Shown here one piece after another: positions 11,874 through 24,127 of a stretch of DNA of 64,000 nt. Location of the stretch: NCBI GenBank assembly GCA_011317545.1, contig WUJK01000011.1, forward strand, positions 1,069,501 to 1,133,500, given 5' to 3'. The stretch is from Coniella vitis (lineage: Eukaryota > Ascomycota > Sordariomycetes > Diaporthales > Schizoparmaceae). Positions within the stretch are counted from its first letter, which is position 1, and each line of letters begins with the position of its first letter. The position numbers and the translations under genes are program-made. The notes below the pieces were generated by a model. That model saw nothing but the letters and a program-made list of their open reading frames with translations, did not search any database and was not told the origin of the DNA.

Positions 11874-12966
11874 ATGCCTTTCGGTATGGAACCGTAAGTC
11901 CAACAAATTTCACCTACTGCGCACTGACGCATCATTGGCTGAGGGCGCTAATCATACTACAATCTACCAGAGATGATCACGATGATCTCCCCATGACTAA
12001 CATCGTCACCGACCTGCTCGACAATATGAGCGAAAGCGACGAAGAACCGCTAGACGCTGCTCCGTCGGGCGCCATACTTCGCATTGAAGAGGTAGAACAA
12101 GTTGACGCTGTCATGTTTGGCGACACCGCTGGCGCTGCGGCCGCAGCTACCATTGAAGAAGAATACGAAGACGACATTGCGGGCCAAATTTCTGATGAAA
12201 TTGCCGATGACGAGACTGGTGTGCCCATCGAAAGCTTTGGCTCCACCAAAAAGCGCGGTCGCCCCTCTCTCTCCAAGTCACGCTCTGCTACTCCCAGGTC
12301 GGCGGTCAAAAAGAGTTCCACCGTTAAAAAGAGCCCTGGAGTCAAGAAGAGTACGCCTGCCTCTGGCCTCAAGCGCCAGGTGGGGGTTCCGGCCCCCACT
12401 GTCACGCGCCCAAGTCGGGGTCGCGCTGCTGCTGCTGCCGCTACTGACGGTATCAAGCAAGCTGTGACCAAGCGACCCCGTGCTCCAAATGGCTCTGCCA
12501 AAGCTGTACGTTGATATATTGTTCTGGTACTTCTTGACTTGTTCTTTGTTCACAAGAGGCTGACTATTCTGAATGGCTGTGGGCCCCCAAGGCCACTGGT
12601 GGCAAGCGAGGACCGAAGGCAGGCTCCAAGGTCTCCACGAAGCCCGCGAAGGCTACAGAGGACGCCCCTGAGTACGAAGTTGAAAAGATTCTGGACCATG
12701 AAATTGACAATAAGCTCAAGTCGCACATGTACTTGGTCAAGTGGAAGGGCTACAAGGATTCGGACAACACTTGGGAGCCCAAGAAAAACCTGACGCATGC
12801 GGCTGAGTTGCTCAAGGAATTTGAAGCAGCACGAAAGGTTGAGAAGAAGCGCGCCCCGGCACCAAAGAAGACTGTTGCGGCCAAGAAGGGTCCAAAGAAG
12901 GCTGCTGCGATTGCAAAGCCAGCTGGTCGTGGTGGACGCGGCCGTGGCCGCTCCAGGAGAACCTAA
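11874..12966 (+). CDS. Chromodomain protein with AT-hook-like motif
   Basis: Likely nuclear chromatin protein that reads a methylated histone tail. Exons 11874-11893, 11971-12505 and 12559-12966 give 320 aa; the first exon is only 20 nt (MPFGMEP). The middle is acidic (about 10-90), then comes KKRGRPSLS (about 101-109), an AT-hook-like GRP core, then a lysine/serine-rich linker with repeated VKKS units. The single chromodomain is at about 223-275 (EYEVEKILDH, YLVKWKGYKDSDNTWEP); Y224, W247 and Y250 fit the aromatic cage. The tail is lysine/alanine-rich and ends in RGGRGRGRSRRT. There is no chromoshadow domain, and the chromodomain is C-terminal, so this is not a normal HP1. The second intron's acceptor (CACAAGAG) is the one that keeps frame. 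Target mark is unknown. Confidence 0.85.
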
Positions 12967-13862
12967 GTAACTACCTATGGGTGGATAGAGGGGATACTTC
13001 TGGGATTATGGGCGACCGTGAAGCTGAGGGTGACCAAGAAAAGGGATGTCACGTTCTGGTTTGTTTCTATGCGCGTTACGGCACTGTTGACACTTGGCTT
13101 GCTGACCTACGATTACCGCAAAGCGCGTCATGCGATTTAAATGTCCCAAAGGTCAGTTGAATTCGCAATAAGATTCCTTGACACAGTCATTGCTTCTGAA
13201 CGGCATCTCGCTTGTTTGTTTCTCAACATCACTTCTCGCCCTTTTGAAGACATTTGTTCTACTACAATGGAAAGTAGAACACATGGAATGTGATCTGCTG
13301 TGTATGTACATATTATATCAACGCATCTTTGGGATTTCAGCGGATTTACGGCAGATGTGTGTTCAATCGTGTTCCCCTGGGTTTCTGGCAGACGGACAAT
13401 TGTTGGGTACCGAATCTGGATAGCCTTCTTACACCCGCAAACATTATGAAATGGACTTGATGAATAGCGAGACTCTCCGTCGCACGGGAGACTGATATGG
13501 CCTAGCGTGACGCTGTGGTCTGTGCGCGAGGGCCTGGGGCCCATACCCGTTTCTTACTGCAGGGGGGAGCTCTTGGGAGATGTCATGCATTTGGATATTT
13601 CGCTTTGGCGGAATTTACTGACAGGTGTCTGGACTGCGTTGAAGCCTGCACTTCTGCCGCCTCGACGCAATTTCAACAACACCTGCCGACTTCCCCCCTG
13701 GTGTTGCCGTGGCCTGGGTCATCAAGTAGCACGCTATCCGATCTCTCAAAAGACTTGGGACTCTTGAAAGGTTCGCGTAGTCAAGCGGAAGCAATATATG
13801 CATCACGTCGCCGACCCCGTCTCCTGTTCGCAAACCCTCTCCCGAAAGCATACATACTCGAT
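12967..13862. other. Spacer before the PQ-loop gene
   Basis: About 900 bp. An open frame in frame with the next gene extends back to about 13515, but without a well-placed ATG or family similarity. I read it as leader. Confidence 0.5.
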
Positions 13863-15069
13863 ATGGATTCGCTCAAGACAACCCTGCAGCCTATTCTGCA
13901 GCCCATAACCCACAATCTGCCTCAACCGATTCGCGATCTCGGTGTGTCCCTCATCGGCGATCAGTGCTACTCCTCTCTTGTCCTCGACATCGACGTCACA
14001 GACGCAGACTGTCTGAAGCTCGCCATCTCCAAAGCCCTTGGAGTTGGCATCGTGGCCGCCTCGTCCGTCGTCAAGGTACCACAGATCCTCAATCTTGTGC
14101 GCAGCAAATCCGCATCAGGCGTATCCTTCCTCAGCTACCTCCTCGAGACGACGAGCTACCTCATCTCGCTGGCCTACAACGTTCGCAACGGCTTTCCTTT
14201 CTCGACATACGGCGAGACGGCGCTCATCCTTGGGCAAAATGTGATAATCACCGTGCTGGTGCTCAACTATAGCGGCAAGGCCTCGCTTGCGGCGCTTTTT
14301 GTGGCCGTGTTGGCTGCGAGTGTTGCGACGCTATTCAGCGAAGCGCTGGTGAATATGGATGCTCTGGGATACTTGCAGGCTGGCGCGGGCACACTGGGTG
14401 TTGCAAGCAAGTTGCCTCAGATTCTAGCAATCTGGCAAGAAGGATCGACAGGACAATTATCTGCCTTTGCTGTGAGTTCCTCTTTCTCTCTGCTTTCTTG
14501 TCTCGCTACCCTGTGCCTGCGACGTTATCGCTCTTGGGTGCTTGTGTATCCTGGGCTCAACCGGTGAGAATACGGGGTTCTATTTCCACGCCCTCACTTG
14601 TATGTGGCATACACATCGCATGCATCTAGCCACTTTCCCATACAGGTTCTCTAGCGTCGTAAGGGGGAACCCCCACTGCTACCGCAATATCGTTCCCGAA
14701 GCACGCATGCAGCTTCCCGATTCGCATGTTGGATGATACAGCAAAGAGGCTGACATTGAGTACCCTATGTGGCAGGTCTTCAACTATCTCATCGGCTCAG
14801 CCGTGCGCATCTTTACAACGTTCCAGGAGGTGGACGACAAACTGATTCTGTACGGCTTCGTTGCGGGCTTTGTACTCAATTGCGTGCTCGCTGCGCAAAT
14901 GGTATACTACTGGAACACACCCTCAGCCAAGGCCCTGGGCAAGCGCAAGGAAAAGCTCGCTGTGCAGGCTGCTGCTGCTCCCGACTCTTCGTCTTCGTAC
15001 GCAGCCGCGGATGCCGGTGTCTCGAGTAGTGTCCCAAAAAAGGCTCCGACAACGCGCAGACGGGGTTAG
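13863..15069 (+). CDS. MPDU1/Lec35-like PQ-loop protein
   Basis: Membrane protein of the ER, homologous to mannose-P-dolichol utilization defect 1, which is needed for use of dolichol-linked mannose and glucose in N-glycan and GPI-anchor assembly. Exons 13863-14471 and 14776-15069 give 300 aa. Two PQ-loops are visible: SVVKVPQILNL (about 67-77) and SKLPQILAIW (about 181-190), with several hydrophobic spans around them. After the splice the reading SAFA|VFNYLIGSAVRIFTT fits the family. The C-terminus is a basic tail (KKAPTTRRRG). The intron is 304 bp, several times longer than most in this window. The start at 13863 (MDSLKTTLQP) is the first ATG consistent with family length. Confidence 0.88.
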
Positions 15070-15854
15070 AAGGGAAAGTCGTGTTGGGGTTTATGAGGGC
15101 AGTGAAAGATGGAGATCTTGCAGGCGACGTGGCTCTGATTGAATGGCTCGTTTGGAACAGGCATTTCTATCTATCATAATTCATAATGGAAATCCACACC
15201 AGTCGCCCTTTATACGGTTGATGGAGAGGCAACGAGGCAAGTAAATTAGCAAGCTTGGCCAAATCGATGAAGTTCAATCCGCGAAAGGCCCGGGGTCGTC
15301 ATCCCGGATTTGGACTCAGGTCAAACCCATCCAAATCATTTGGGCAAATGCACATGGCTACATTGCAACGGGGTGGCATAGCCAGGCTCGGGACTGCAGC
15401 TTCCCCCGTCCTCTCTACCTGGGTACTTTCAGTACTGTAAACTCACATGGACAAGAAATAGATAGACGAAGAAACCGATGGATGCCAGTACATTACACAG
15501 TATACAGTTTTCAAATGGCTCGAAAAACCTAACAGGGGGAAAGGGGACCTAAAAGTCTACCTAGCACTTACCTTAGCGCAATGGGGACATTTGCTTGGAC
15601 TATTTGAAGATAAGTCGTTGGCGCTTTTCTGTATTCAGCTCGGCTCAGTTTCCGTCACGTCTCAATCCCCTTAGGTGCAGGTCAACTATGCCGGATCGTG
15701 TCCCGTCGCAATTTAGTATGGTCGTTTACCGGGGTTGAAAAGAAGTGCAAAATCTGTACTATGCAAAGTCGTAGCAGTAAATGGCCCATAGACCCTTGGT
15801 TTGCTCCCGGATGTCGGTCGGATGGATTCTTTGGGAATAGCATCAGGGCGGGCA

Positions 15855-15870
15855 TACATAGTACATAGTA
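15855..15870. repeat. Overlapping double TACATAGTA
   Basis: Two TACATAGTA words overlap by two bases (15855-15863 and 15862-15870), forming a 7-bp-period direct repeat. Part of the dispersed motif family. Confidence 0.8.
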
Positions 15871-18365
15871 CATGGCATATGAAAAAATATGATACGGATG
15901 ACAGGGTGGGGGAGGGGTTGTATTCTCAAATGTGGTTTGGCATGGTGATATTGGCGGCTTCTTATAGACACATCCAAGCCATGATTTCAAGTCGTGCGAT
16001 TTATGGTATTCCGTGGGACGAATAGCAAGTCTGGATCTGTTGGATGGATCCAATGCCGACTCCTACGTTTCGCATACATAGTAGTATCAACAAGGCCCGG
16101 CTGGGTGATTTTATTATCCCCGGCTGGCGGGAAAGAAGGTGGCTGCCCGCCCTCGACCCGGCGAAATGCGGTTTATCTCTGCTCCTTTACTGAGTTGTTG
16201 GAAATTATATTCAAGGTTGGGCTCTTGCAATCATACTCATGGGCTTGTTGGAGAAAAGGAGATGGTGCCATCCAAGCGGTGTGTGCATGTATACGTACCT
16301 ACTTTGGGAGTGCTCACGTGCCTGCATTCTTATGTTGGGCGGGGAAGCCGTCAGTGCTGGAACATATTTACCTGCCAGCATGACCATGACTATGAGGAGT
16401 CCTGATGATCTGTATTCAAGCTGAACAGATAAGGAGGACAGAAAGAGAGGGACGGCAATCAACGTAGTCAATCAGTTGTGTCAGAAATCGACGTGGCTGG
16501 CTGGCTGGCTTGCTGGGAGGGTGGCAACTGATTGGGTGGGTGGATGGGTTGATTATCTGCCCGTACCACATAGTAAATGTAGCCGTGTCCCAGAGGTGCG
16601 GTCAAGGAGGAAGCACCCCCGAACTGTTCTGGAGCCAGTGGCCTTGCATGCAGCATGAGCTGAGCCGCTTCTCTTTTTGCTTCGGGGGGTGGTGAATGAT
16701 TGTCGGCCAGGAAGCAAACCAACCACGGTGTGGTTACTGTAATGCGGAATCTCCACTTCAAAGCATACGTACGTACATTGTACATGCAGTATCCATCAAG
16801 AGACGTATGAATGCATAGTACTATGTAGGTACGTGGGAGAGATCCATGTCAAATGGCAGTTGAGAAGAATGACCCTGAGCCCAAGTTGGTCTGTCACAGC
16901 AGGATTTTTGCCGGAGCGCCCATCAAAGGGAAGGATAAGGGCTCCACAGCTTCCATGACAAGGAGATGGAACATGTGCGGAAGGCCCCATAGTGGATTTT
17001 GTTCTGATACACTGCTCAAGTGGTAATCCAACGAGGTGAATGGGGTCGCTTCGTGGATGTCAGGGGACCGGGAGGAAAGGGGTGACGACGACGACGACGC
17101 CGCTGCCGAGTGGTAGCCGCAGGGGGATCATCGTTCACCAGATGCCCTGCCAAGTCTGCCCATTCGTCTGTCTCACTCAGCAGGTTGAACGCCGAGTTCC
17201 TATTTCTAAGCCCCCTCGTGGATCGTGACGGGGGGCGGTCTCGGTGGAGTTGAAGATCATGCCGATTACTACAAGCGCTGAGAGTGACTACCAAGAGGGA
17301 AGAATAATTCAGTCCGTCGGTGGGCTAGAAACCCGATGCTTCTTCAAGAGGGATACATTGTACTCCTCTGCTTATATAATGCGCTGCGCATGTACATAGC
17401 ACTACATCAATATCACAGTAGCACCTACTCAGGTCGGCCACAACCAGCAGAAAGCCAGCAAAGAGAACAAAAGACAAAACGACAGGTGTCCTGTGCTGCA
17501 CAGGGCAATGGCGACATTCCCGACCATCTTGGCGCGAGTTTGTTTGAGTGGATTGCAAAGCAACAAAACGTACTGCTACTACAGTGGCCTTTGACGGTAC
17601 ACGCACAGTACATGTACACTAACCAAACAAGTAGGCTGCCAGGCTGCGCATCAATCCGGGGCGACCGGGGTCTCTGGAGAAAGAGCCCCATTGTCCCCTT
17701 CGACGTCGTCCCCTGGCCCGTGGACCTCCCTTTTTCGCTTTCTTTCGCTTTGCAATGACCCTTGGTTGGTTTGCCTTTGCACCGTTTGAGTCACATGCGG
17801 TACTGTACTAATGTACTAGTATGTATGCTCTGAGGGCGAAAGAAGGAAGAGAAGTTCACCGTTTGGCGGAAGATTTAGCGCCATGTTCCACGTCTTTGTA
17901 CTGTGTGCTTTCATAAAATCCAGTGACAGCGGTTTCCCCTGCAACCAGACGTCGTCCAGTCTCTCGTGCCTTCCTTTTGATTTGCGTCGTGTCACTGCAG
18001 AGTTTTGCATATTCATACTGTGGCAGCAGAGCATGAAGACCACTGCACTGTACGGTTCTATTACTATGTACACTGGACGGTAAGTACTATATACATGATT
18101 TGCCTGGGGCCCCGATTGCGCCATCACCACTGCTCGGGTCCCAAAAGGCGCGCGTATCGTCCAAATTGGACTCGCTGAGTGCATCCAGGGCATGGATTGC
18201 GTGCTAGCTATGCTGAGCCGTGGATCAGCCAGTCCTGGGGCGCTGTTTCTCGTTTGAGTAGGCCGCAAAACAGCAGATCGCCCGCCCATCCGTCCCAGGA
18301 AAGGCAAAGGGAGCAAAAAGGAGAAGGGCGTGCCTAGTGCCTACCTCCATCTTGTCCTGGGTCGA

Positions 18366-18390
18366 CTGGCCTGGCCTGGCCTGGCCTGCC
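18366..18390. repeat. CTGGC pentamer repeat
   Basis: Four perfect CTGGC copies and a degenerate fifth (CTGCC), about 500 bp upstream of the choline sulfatase start. Confidence 0.85.
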
Positions 18391-18884
18391 TTGTACACTA
18401 TGTAAGTACTGTGCTGAGAGACTACATGCTTCTTCTCGTTTTACTACTATTAGACGTACTTCTTCTTGTACCAAATCTGGCAGGAAGGAGGGGCACCTGG
18501 TGATTCTCACTGCGGCAGTCACTTTTCTCGAGCGGATCCACGGACTCATCCCTCATCCGCCTCAACCAGGCCAGACCTGCTTTGGCCCGTGGACAGCAGC
18601 ACACTTCATATATCTCCAACACGACACACGTACTCCTCCTCGCCTGAATCGCAATACTCCCACCCTTCGTCCTTTTTATTAAGACTGCTTCCCCCAACCG
18701 TGCCCTGCCCTGCCCACTTGAACACACACAGCCACCCACCCAATACCGCCCACCACCACTACTCTAGCACAACGCCGGCCTGTGCTTGCCATCTTTCGCA
18801 ACGTCAGCGGCATCCAACCGTGGAGATACCGTTGGACCATTTGCCCGTACCCTTCACGTGTCTCAGACTCCCCAGACAGACACA

Positions 18885-20677
18885 ATGGCGCCCGACTTGA
18901 ACTCTCTGCCCTCGTCGCCCAACCTCCAGGGAGAGGCTCCTTCCAATGGCATCACCAATGCCATCTACGATGGCCCAGCTCCCGGCCTGAGCTCTGGAGA
19001 GAAGCAGCCCAACATCCTGTACATCATGGCCGACCAGATGTCTGCGCCACAGCTCAAGATGTACAACCCAGAATCCCAGATCAAGACACCAAATCTCGAC
19101 GCCCTAGCAGCAAAGTCGGTCCAGTTTGACTCGGCATACTGTCCCTCGCCGCTGTGTGCACCATCACGCATGAGCATGATCTCGGGCCAGCTGCCCATGA
19201 AGATTGGCGCTTACGACAATGCGGCTCAGATTCCCAGTGACACTCTGACTTATGCACACTACTTGCGCCTTCAGGGCTACCTCACTGCCCTCGCCGGCAA
19301 GATGCACTTTGTGGGCGACCAGCTGCACGGCTACGAGAAGCGCCTCACGTCGGACATTTACCCAGGCGACTTTGGATGGTGTGTGGACTGGGACAAGCCC
19401 GACACCCGCCTTGAATGGTACCACAACGCCAGCTCCATCCTCCAGGCCGGCGTCTGCGCTGCCAGCAACCAAATGGACTACGACGAGGATGTCATGTTCC
19501 AATCCGTCCGATTCCTCAAAGACCACGTCCGGAACTCGGACGACCGTCCTTTTTGCCTGACAGTCTCACTCACTCATCCTCACGACCCTTACACTATTTC
19601 CAAGAAGTACTGGGAGCTGTATGAGGACGTAGACATTGCCCTCCCCAAGGTCCACATTCCCAAGGAGGAACAAGACCCTCACAGCAAGCGCCTGCTCAAG
19701 GTCTGCGATTTGTGGGATGAGAACTTCACCCCCGAGCAGATCAAGAAGGCCAGGCGGGCCTACTACGGCTCGTGCAGCTTCGTCGATGACAACATTGGCA
19801 AGCTCATTGAGACTCTTGAGGATCTCAACCTTGCAGATAACACCATCATTGTCTTCAGCGGCGACCACGGTGACATGCTTGGCGAGCGTGGCCTCTGGTA
19901 TAAGATGAGCTACTTTGAGGGCTCCGTTCGCGTGCCTATGCTCATCTCCTACCCCAAGTGGTTCACTCCCCACCGCGTCACCGAGAACGTCTCCACTCTC
20001 GATATCCTGCCCACCATGTGCGATCTGGTCGGCACCAAGCCCGACCCCACTTTCCCCATGGACGGTCTCTCGATGATGCCGCATTTGCTCGGCCAAGGCG
20101 GTCATGACACTGTCATTGCCGAGTACACCGGCGAAGGCACAATTGCTCCCTTGATGATGATCCGCCGCGGAGCCTGGAAGTACATTACTTGCCCCAGCGA
20201 TGGCAGCCAGCTCTTCAACCTTGAGAATGACCCCTACGAGCTGAACGACCTCGCCAAGAGCCTGGGCAAGAAGCGTGCTGGCAGCCTGTCTGCTGACGAC
20301 CAAAAGGTCAAGGACGTATTTGATGCTTTCGAGGCAGAGGCTAAGGAGAGGTGGGATTTTGACGCCATCACCAAGGCAGTGTTACTGTCTCAGAGGCAGA
20401 GAAAGCTGGTGTGGAAGGCCCTGAAGCTTGGCCAGTTCACGAGCTGGGACTTCCAACCCGAGAAAGATGGACGCAATGAGTAAGTCTTTGCACGACGCTG
20501 GCCTTGTTGTATTCAGAAATCTGAGCCTGATCTGACCTGCATGTTTTCCCCAGGTACATTCGTTCGCACATGCATCTCGATGACCTCGAGAAGATGGCGC
20601 GCTACCCTCCCGTGGACAAGTATGGCCGCCCTACACGGACTGTCCTGGTGGACCAAGCTGGATCTCATGGCGAGTAA
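18885..20677 (+). CDS. Choline sulfatase
   Basis: Hydrolyses choline-O-sulfate to choline and sulfate, releasing stored sulfur and a betaine precursor. Exons 18885-20479 and 20554-20677 give 572 aa. The metal-binding start is NILYIMADQM (D50). The catalytic signature is CAPSR with C91, the residue converted to formylglycine. Further sulfatase blocks are LAGKMHFVGDQLHGYE, LTHPHDPY and FSGDHGDMLGERGLWYK. The C-terminal exon completes a conserved tail (YIRSHMHLDDLE, RYPPVDKYGRP) that is lost if the 74-bp intron is missed, because a stop follows GRNE. The start has good context (CACAATGG). No choline oxidase or sulfate transporter gene lies next to it. I see no secretion signal, so a cytosolic enzyme is likely. 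Confidence 0.93.
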
Positions 20678-22207
20678 GAGCAAGCAAAGTGTCTGTAATG
20701 TTTTGAGAGCGTGCGATGCTATTTACTTCTACTCATGATATCCCGGCACTCCGCGTGCAGCGATTGTGGCTATTTTATCTCTTTTAACGATTACACACGA
20801 TTTTCTTTTCTGTCGAATCTGAACGGTTTGCAAGGGTCATTGGGGCACGATATATTCTGTTGACATGGGCATGCTTCTGGTTGGTTTTCACTTGCTCTAC
20901 ATTCAAAACTCTTTGGAAGGAACAGAAGGGAAAAAAAAGGAATTACAGAAAAGCAGTGTGCTTTGTCTCTTATCATATTACAATACGTTTCCCTCGACAT
21001 CCTCAGATCTCTCCTTACCGTGATGCTCTGTCTGTGATACTTTCCGAGCACGTGGTCTTTACCGGAATCACATTATGGATCATGACGGAACCACACTGCA
21101 TGGTTGCGTATAAATGGCAATTGATCATGTAAAAAGTACTGGAAAAACGATACCTCTGGGAACATCTTCTGGATATGGGCAAGATCTGTCAGCTCTGCTA
21201 TGAGCAAATTATGAGCCTTGTCTTATATCATGTATGCACTATGTATGCAACCAAGTTTTCACTGACATGAATTTAACCTTCTAGATCGAAGACGTTGTGA
21301 GCACAAACGCCTTTCGTCACTTCTCCAGGTTCTGACGTGCTTTTTTGGTTCACACCCTGCAACCGTCATGCGTAGGGCTGCAAGGAACCCGAAGCGCCGA
21401 AAGGTAGGGGGGGTGGGTTCCGGAGAGGGTCTCTATACATACATAGCACTTGCTAGTGTTTCCATGCATCGTGATAGGTCATCTAATCTATGACAACCCC
21501 CTTCCCCCAACTGGAAACCTCCTCTCCTTTTCCATAAAAAGATTTCTAAGACAAGTCAGTCAGCAGTATATTGGATCCGCAAGCTTGGCGAGCTGTTACT
21601 GCGTGGTTGCCCGAGGAGCCGGTCGCGGCGGCTGTCTTGCAAAATGGTGCAAGATGGATCTTGAATGTCGTGCTTTTTGGAGTTGATATGTGGAGCCTTG
21701 TTCATGTCATTTGGATGGTGACTGCGCGAGAGGGTTAGGGTCATGCAACGCTCTGGGCACTCGGACACTGTACTATGTACACTGCTAGAACTACCTAGGC
21801 AGCTAGGTAGGTAAGCAGGTAAGCAAGTCAAGAGAAGGCCAAGTGGGTGGGTCTGCGCGGGCTAAGCCGCTACCCCGGCAGTCTGCCGTGTCAGTCCCTT
21901 CTTCTTGGGGCTTTGCGATTCGGGGTGCAGCTTGACGTTTTGTGGTGGGGAAGTGTGCGGGCCAAGGAGTGGGATTGCTTGATTACCTGCTGCTGCAAAC
22001 GCGCCGAATCTCAACGCAAGTCGCGTCCAAACTGTCGCTCGAAACTCGCCATATCCCCCCGAGTTCCACCTATCCATCCACCTTGCCTTTTACGCGCGTG
22101 TACCTGCGTGAAAGCAAGCAGACCATCGCCGGATTGCGTGAGCATAGCATCACTCTCCTCACTAGACGCGAGCTCCGAACGTGCAATTTTGCTGGCTATC
22201 TCTCACG
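20678..22207. other. Spacer between choline sulfatase and MED8
   Basis: About 1.5 kb with no gene. One TACTATGT word at 21771, next to a run of CTAGGTAGGTAAGCAGG-like short repeats (21788-21832). Confidence 0.5.
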
Positions 22208-23347
22208 ATGGCGTTCAACGCAGCAGGTCTGCAGCAGCAGCAACTGCAGTCACATACTCAACAACAGTCAGGCTCGCTCGGTCTCAGCGTCGCTGAGCTG
22301 CGCGCAATTGAGGCGACGCGCTTCCGCCTGCACAACCTCAGCACGAGCTTGGCAAAGTTCAAGCAGGATCTGTACATGAACAAGCCTCTGCCGAATCCGT
22401 GAGTGGCACGCGTGACCCCATCTCTTTCCCCATCTGCACGATTCCTATCTCCCTACTTGCCTGTTTTCCAGTTTGCTGACGCTATCTTGCGCATCGTGCG
22501 TGCGTTTGCAATCCATGAAAACAGACAATCCCTCCAAACCTCAGCCGGCATTCTCAAGCACTACATAGCCTACCTTCTCGAGATCCTCACAAAACACTCG
22601 TCCCTTTTTCAGCGCCTCGCTATCCACCCTTCAACTACGTACCCTGGCCGCACCCAAGAAAATGTCCTCATGACACTGCTCCGCAAAAAACTAGAACCCG
22701 ACATTGAAACACTTGTCGAATCCGCGCGCGACGAGGCCCTCGCGGCCGGTATCTCTCCCACGCAGTCATTCATTTCACAAGAGGGGTTGCTCGCGCAGCG
22801 AGAGCGCGAGAAAGCCGAGCGGCGGCAGGCCAAGTTTGGGTTTGGTATGGCGGGCGGGGAAGGAGAGGATTCGTCCGAGGAAGAAGATGAGGGGAGCGAG
22901 GGGAGCAGTGGGGATGAGGATGATGATGGGGGTGAGCGGGTGCATGAACCCGCGCCATTAGGGGACGTTTGGGTTGATTCCATGGCGTGGTGCCGTGAGC
23001 GGCTGAAGCGGTTTGCACATGAGTTTGAGGAAAGCCTGTATACGGCGGAAGAGCGGGCGATGGGAATCGAAAATGTACGGACGGGGTTGAAGAGGTCATT
23101 GGAGGAAGAGGAGGAAAGTGAAGAAGAAGACAGTGATGATGAGGAGGGGCAAGATGGGGAAGGTGATACCGCTATGGGGGGTGTTATGCCTGATGCCTCC
23201 GGCCCGGGACGACTTGCTGGACAGAATGGGATAGGTGCAGGTGCTGGAGGAGGTGGAGGCGGAGATGCGGAGGATGACGAAGAGGCCAGGAAAAGGCTGG
23301 CTATGGATGAGGTGCGCATGTTGGGGCTTGTTATACGGGGTGACTGA
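22208..23347 (+). CDS. med8: Mediator subunit MED8
   Basis: Head-module subunit of Mediator, which couples transcription factors to RNA polymerase II. Exons 22208-22398 and 22525-23347 give 337 aa. The N-terminus has a glutamine-rich stretch, then the MED8 helix AELRAIEATRFRLHNL and, after the splice, PLPNP|QSLQTSAGIL. The strongest family block is TYPGRTQENVLMTLLRKKLEP (about 100-120). The C-terminal half carries two acidic runs (about 160-190 and 240-270) and a glycine-rich patch, making it longer than most MED8 proteins I know. The 126-bp intron is in frame in its 3' part, so an unspliced reading can start at 22403 and misses the N-terminus. The convergent neighbour is NAN1. Confidence 0.88.
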
Positions 23348-24127
23348 TGGATCTCTCCTACAAGCAGCGAGTGGTGCTATATCCATCAAGAAGTATCAAT
23401 GAGGTTGCAACTACGTCGTGGTGGGGCTTTTATTGCTCAGCACGTCACAGCAGCAGGTATGCCGCCCTGCCTGCTCGAGCAAACGCGGCGAGGCCTCGAC
23501 TTCCGATCTGGAACAACACACAGCATCGAGACGATGGTATGGCTTGACCGGAAAGCATGCCATAATTTGACGGCTGAAGCATAAGCTGGATTATTTGCTC
23601 AACGCTTGATTCATTCAGGGAGGAAAAAAAAAAAAAAACACTTAGCGGGGTTAGAAGGAGGGCTTTACAACTGCTTCCCAAGGTGCAACAAGAGCTCCAG
23701 CCAAATGGACTGAGATAGATTCGGCGAATGATACCCTTGAGATTTCTGTCCGTCCAAGTTTTGCTCTTTGCGCCCGTGTTAGCCACTCTTTCCGTTTACT
23801 GGCAATGAGAGGACAAGTAAAAATTAATACTCATGGAATCACAAAGAGAGATCGAGTAATCAAGAATGCTTCAACTGGCTTGCTATTTCATTTTGGTTGC
23901 TGAGTTTATTTTGTTAGCCCTCAAACGCCTAACATCGTCTCACAATCCTGATGCTAAATGCGCCGCAACACATAAGTTCCCCGTATAACTTTACCCAAAC
24001 CAAGAAGGATCTGCTGCCCAGTACTGTAATACAACGTCAATCGTACTCCCCTCCCTGAGATTTTAACCAACTGTTATCTCCTCAACTTGAAATAGATGAC
24101 TCGAGAGAAAGTTAACTACCGTCCAGA
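23348..24127. other. Convergent spacer between MED8 and NAN1
   Basis: Shared 3' region of two convergent genes, about 780 bp, moderately AT-rich, with an A-run near 23624. No gene seen. Confidence 0.5.

Larger units (their letters stand above)
15070..18884. other. Gene-poor spacer upstream of choline sulfatase
   Basis: About 3.8 kb in which I find no gene on either strand; all open frames are short and domain-free. It carries six exact ACATAGTA/TACTATGT words (15856, 15863, 16076, 16568, 16819, 18062), a TGGC repeat near 16494-16511, a GAC run near 17082-17098 and a CTGGC pentamer repeat at 18366-18390. Sequence just before the sulfatase start is C-rich (about 18540-18780), as often seen in fungal leaders. 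Confidence 0.55.

Noticed and set aside
19566..20303. 245-codon minus-strand frame inside choline sulfatase
   Set aside because: It mirrors a GC3-rich real gene on the other strand; such shadow frames are expected from codon bias and it has no domain.
22609..23319. 236-codon minus-strand frame inside MED8
   Set aside because: Serine/proline-only reading of the complementary acidic runs.
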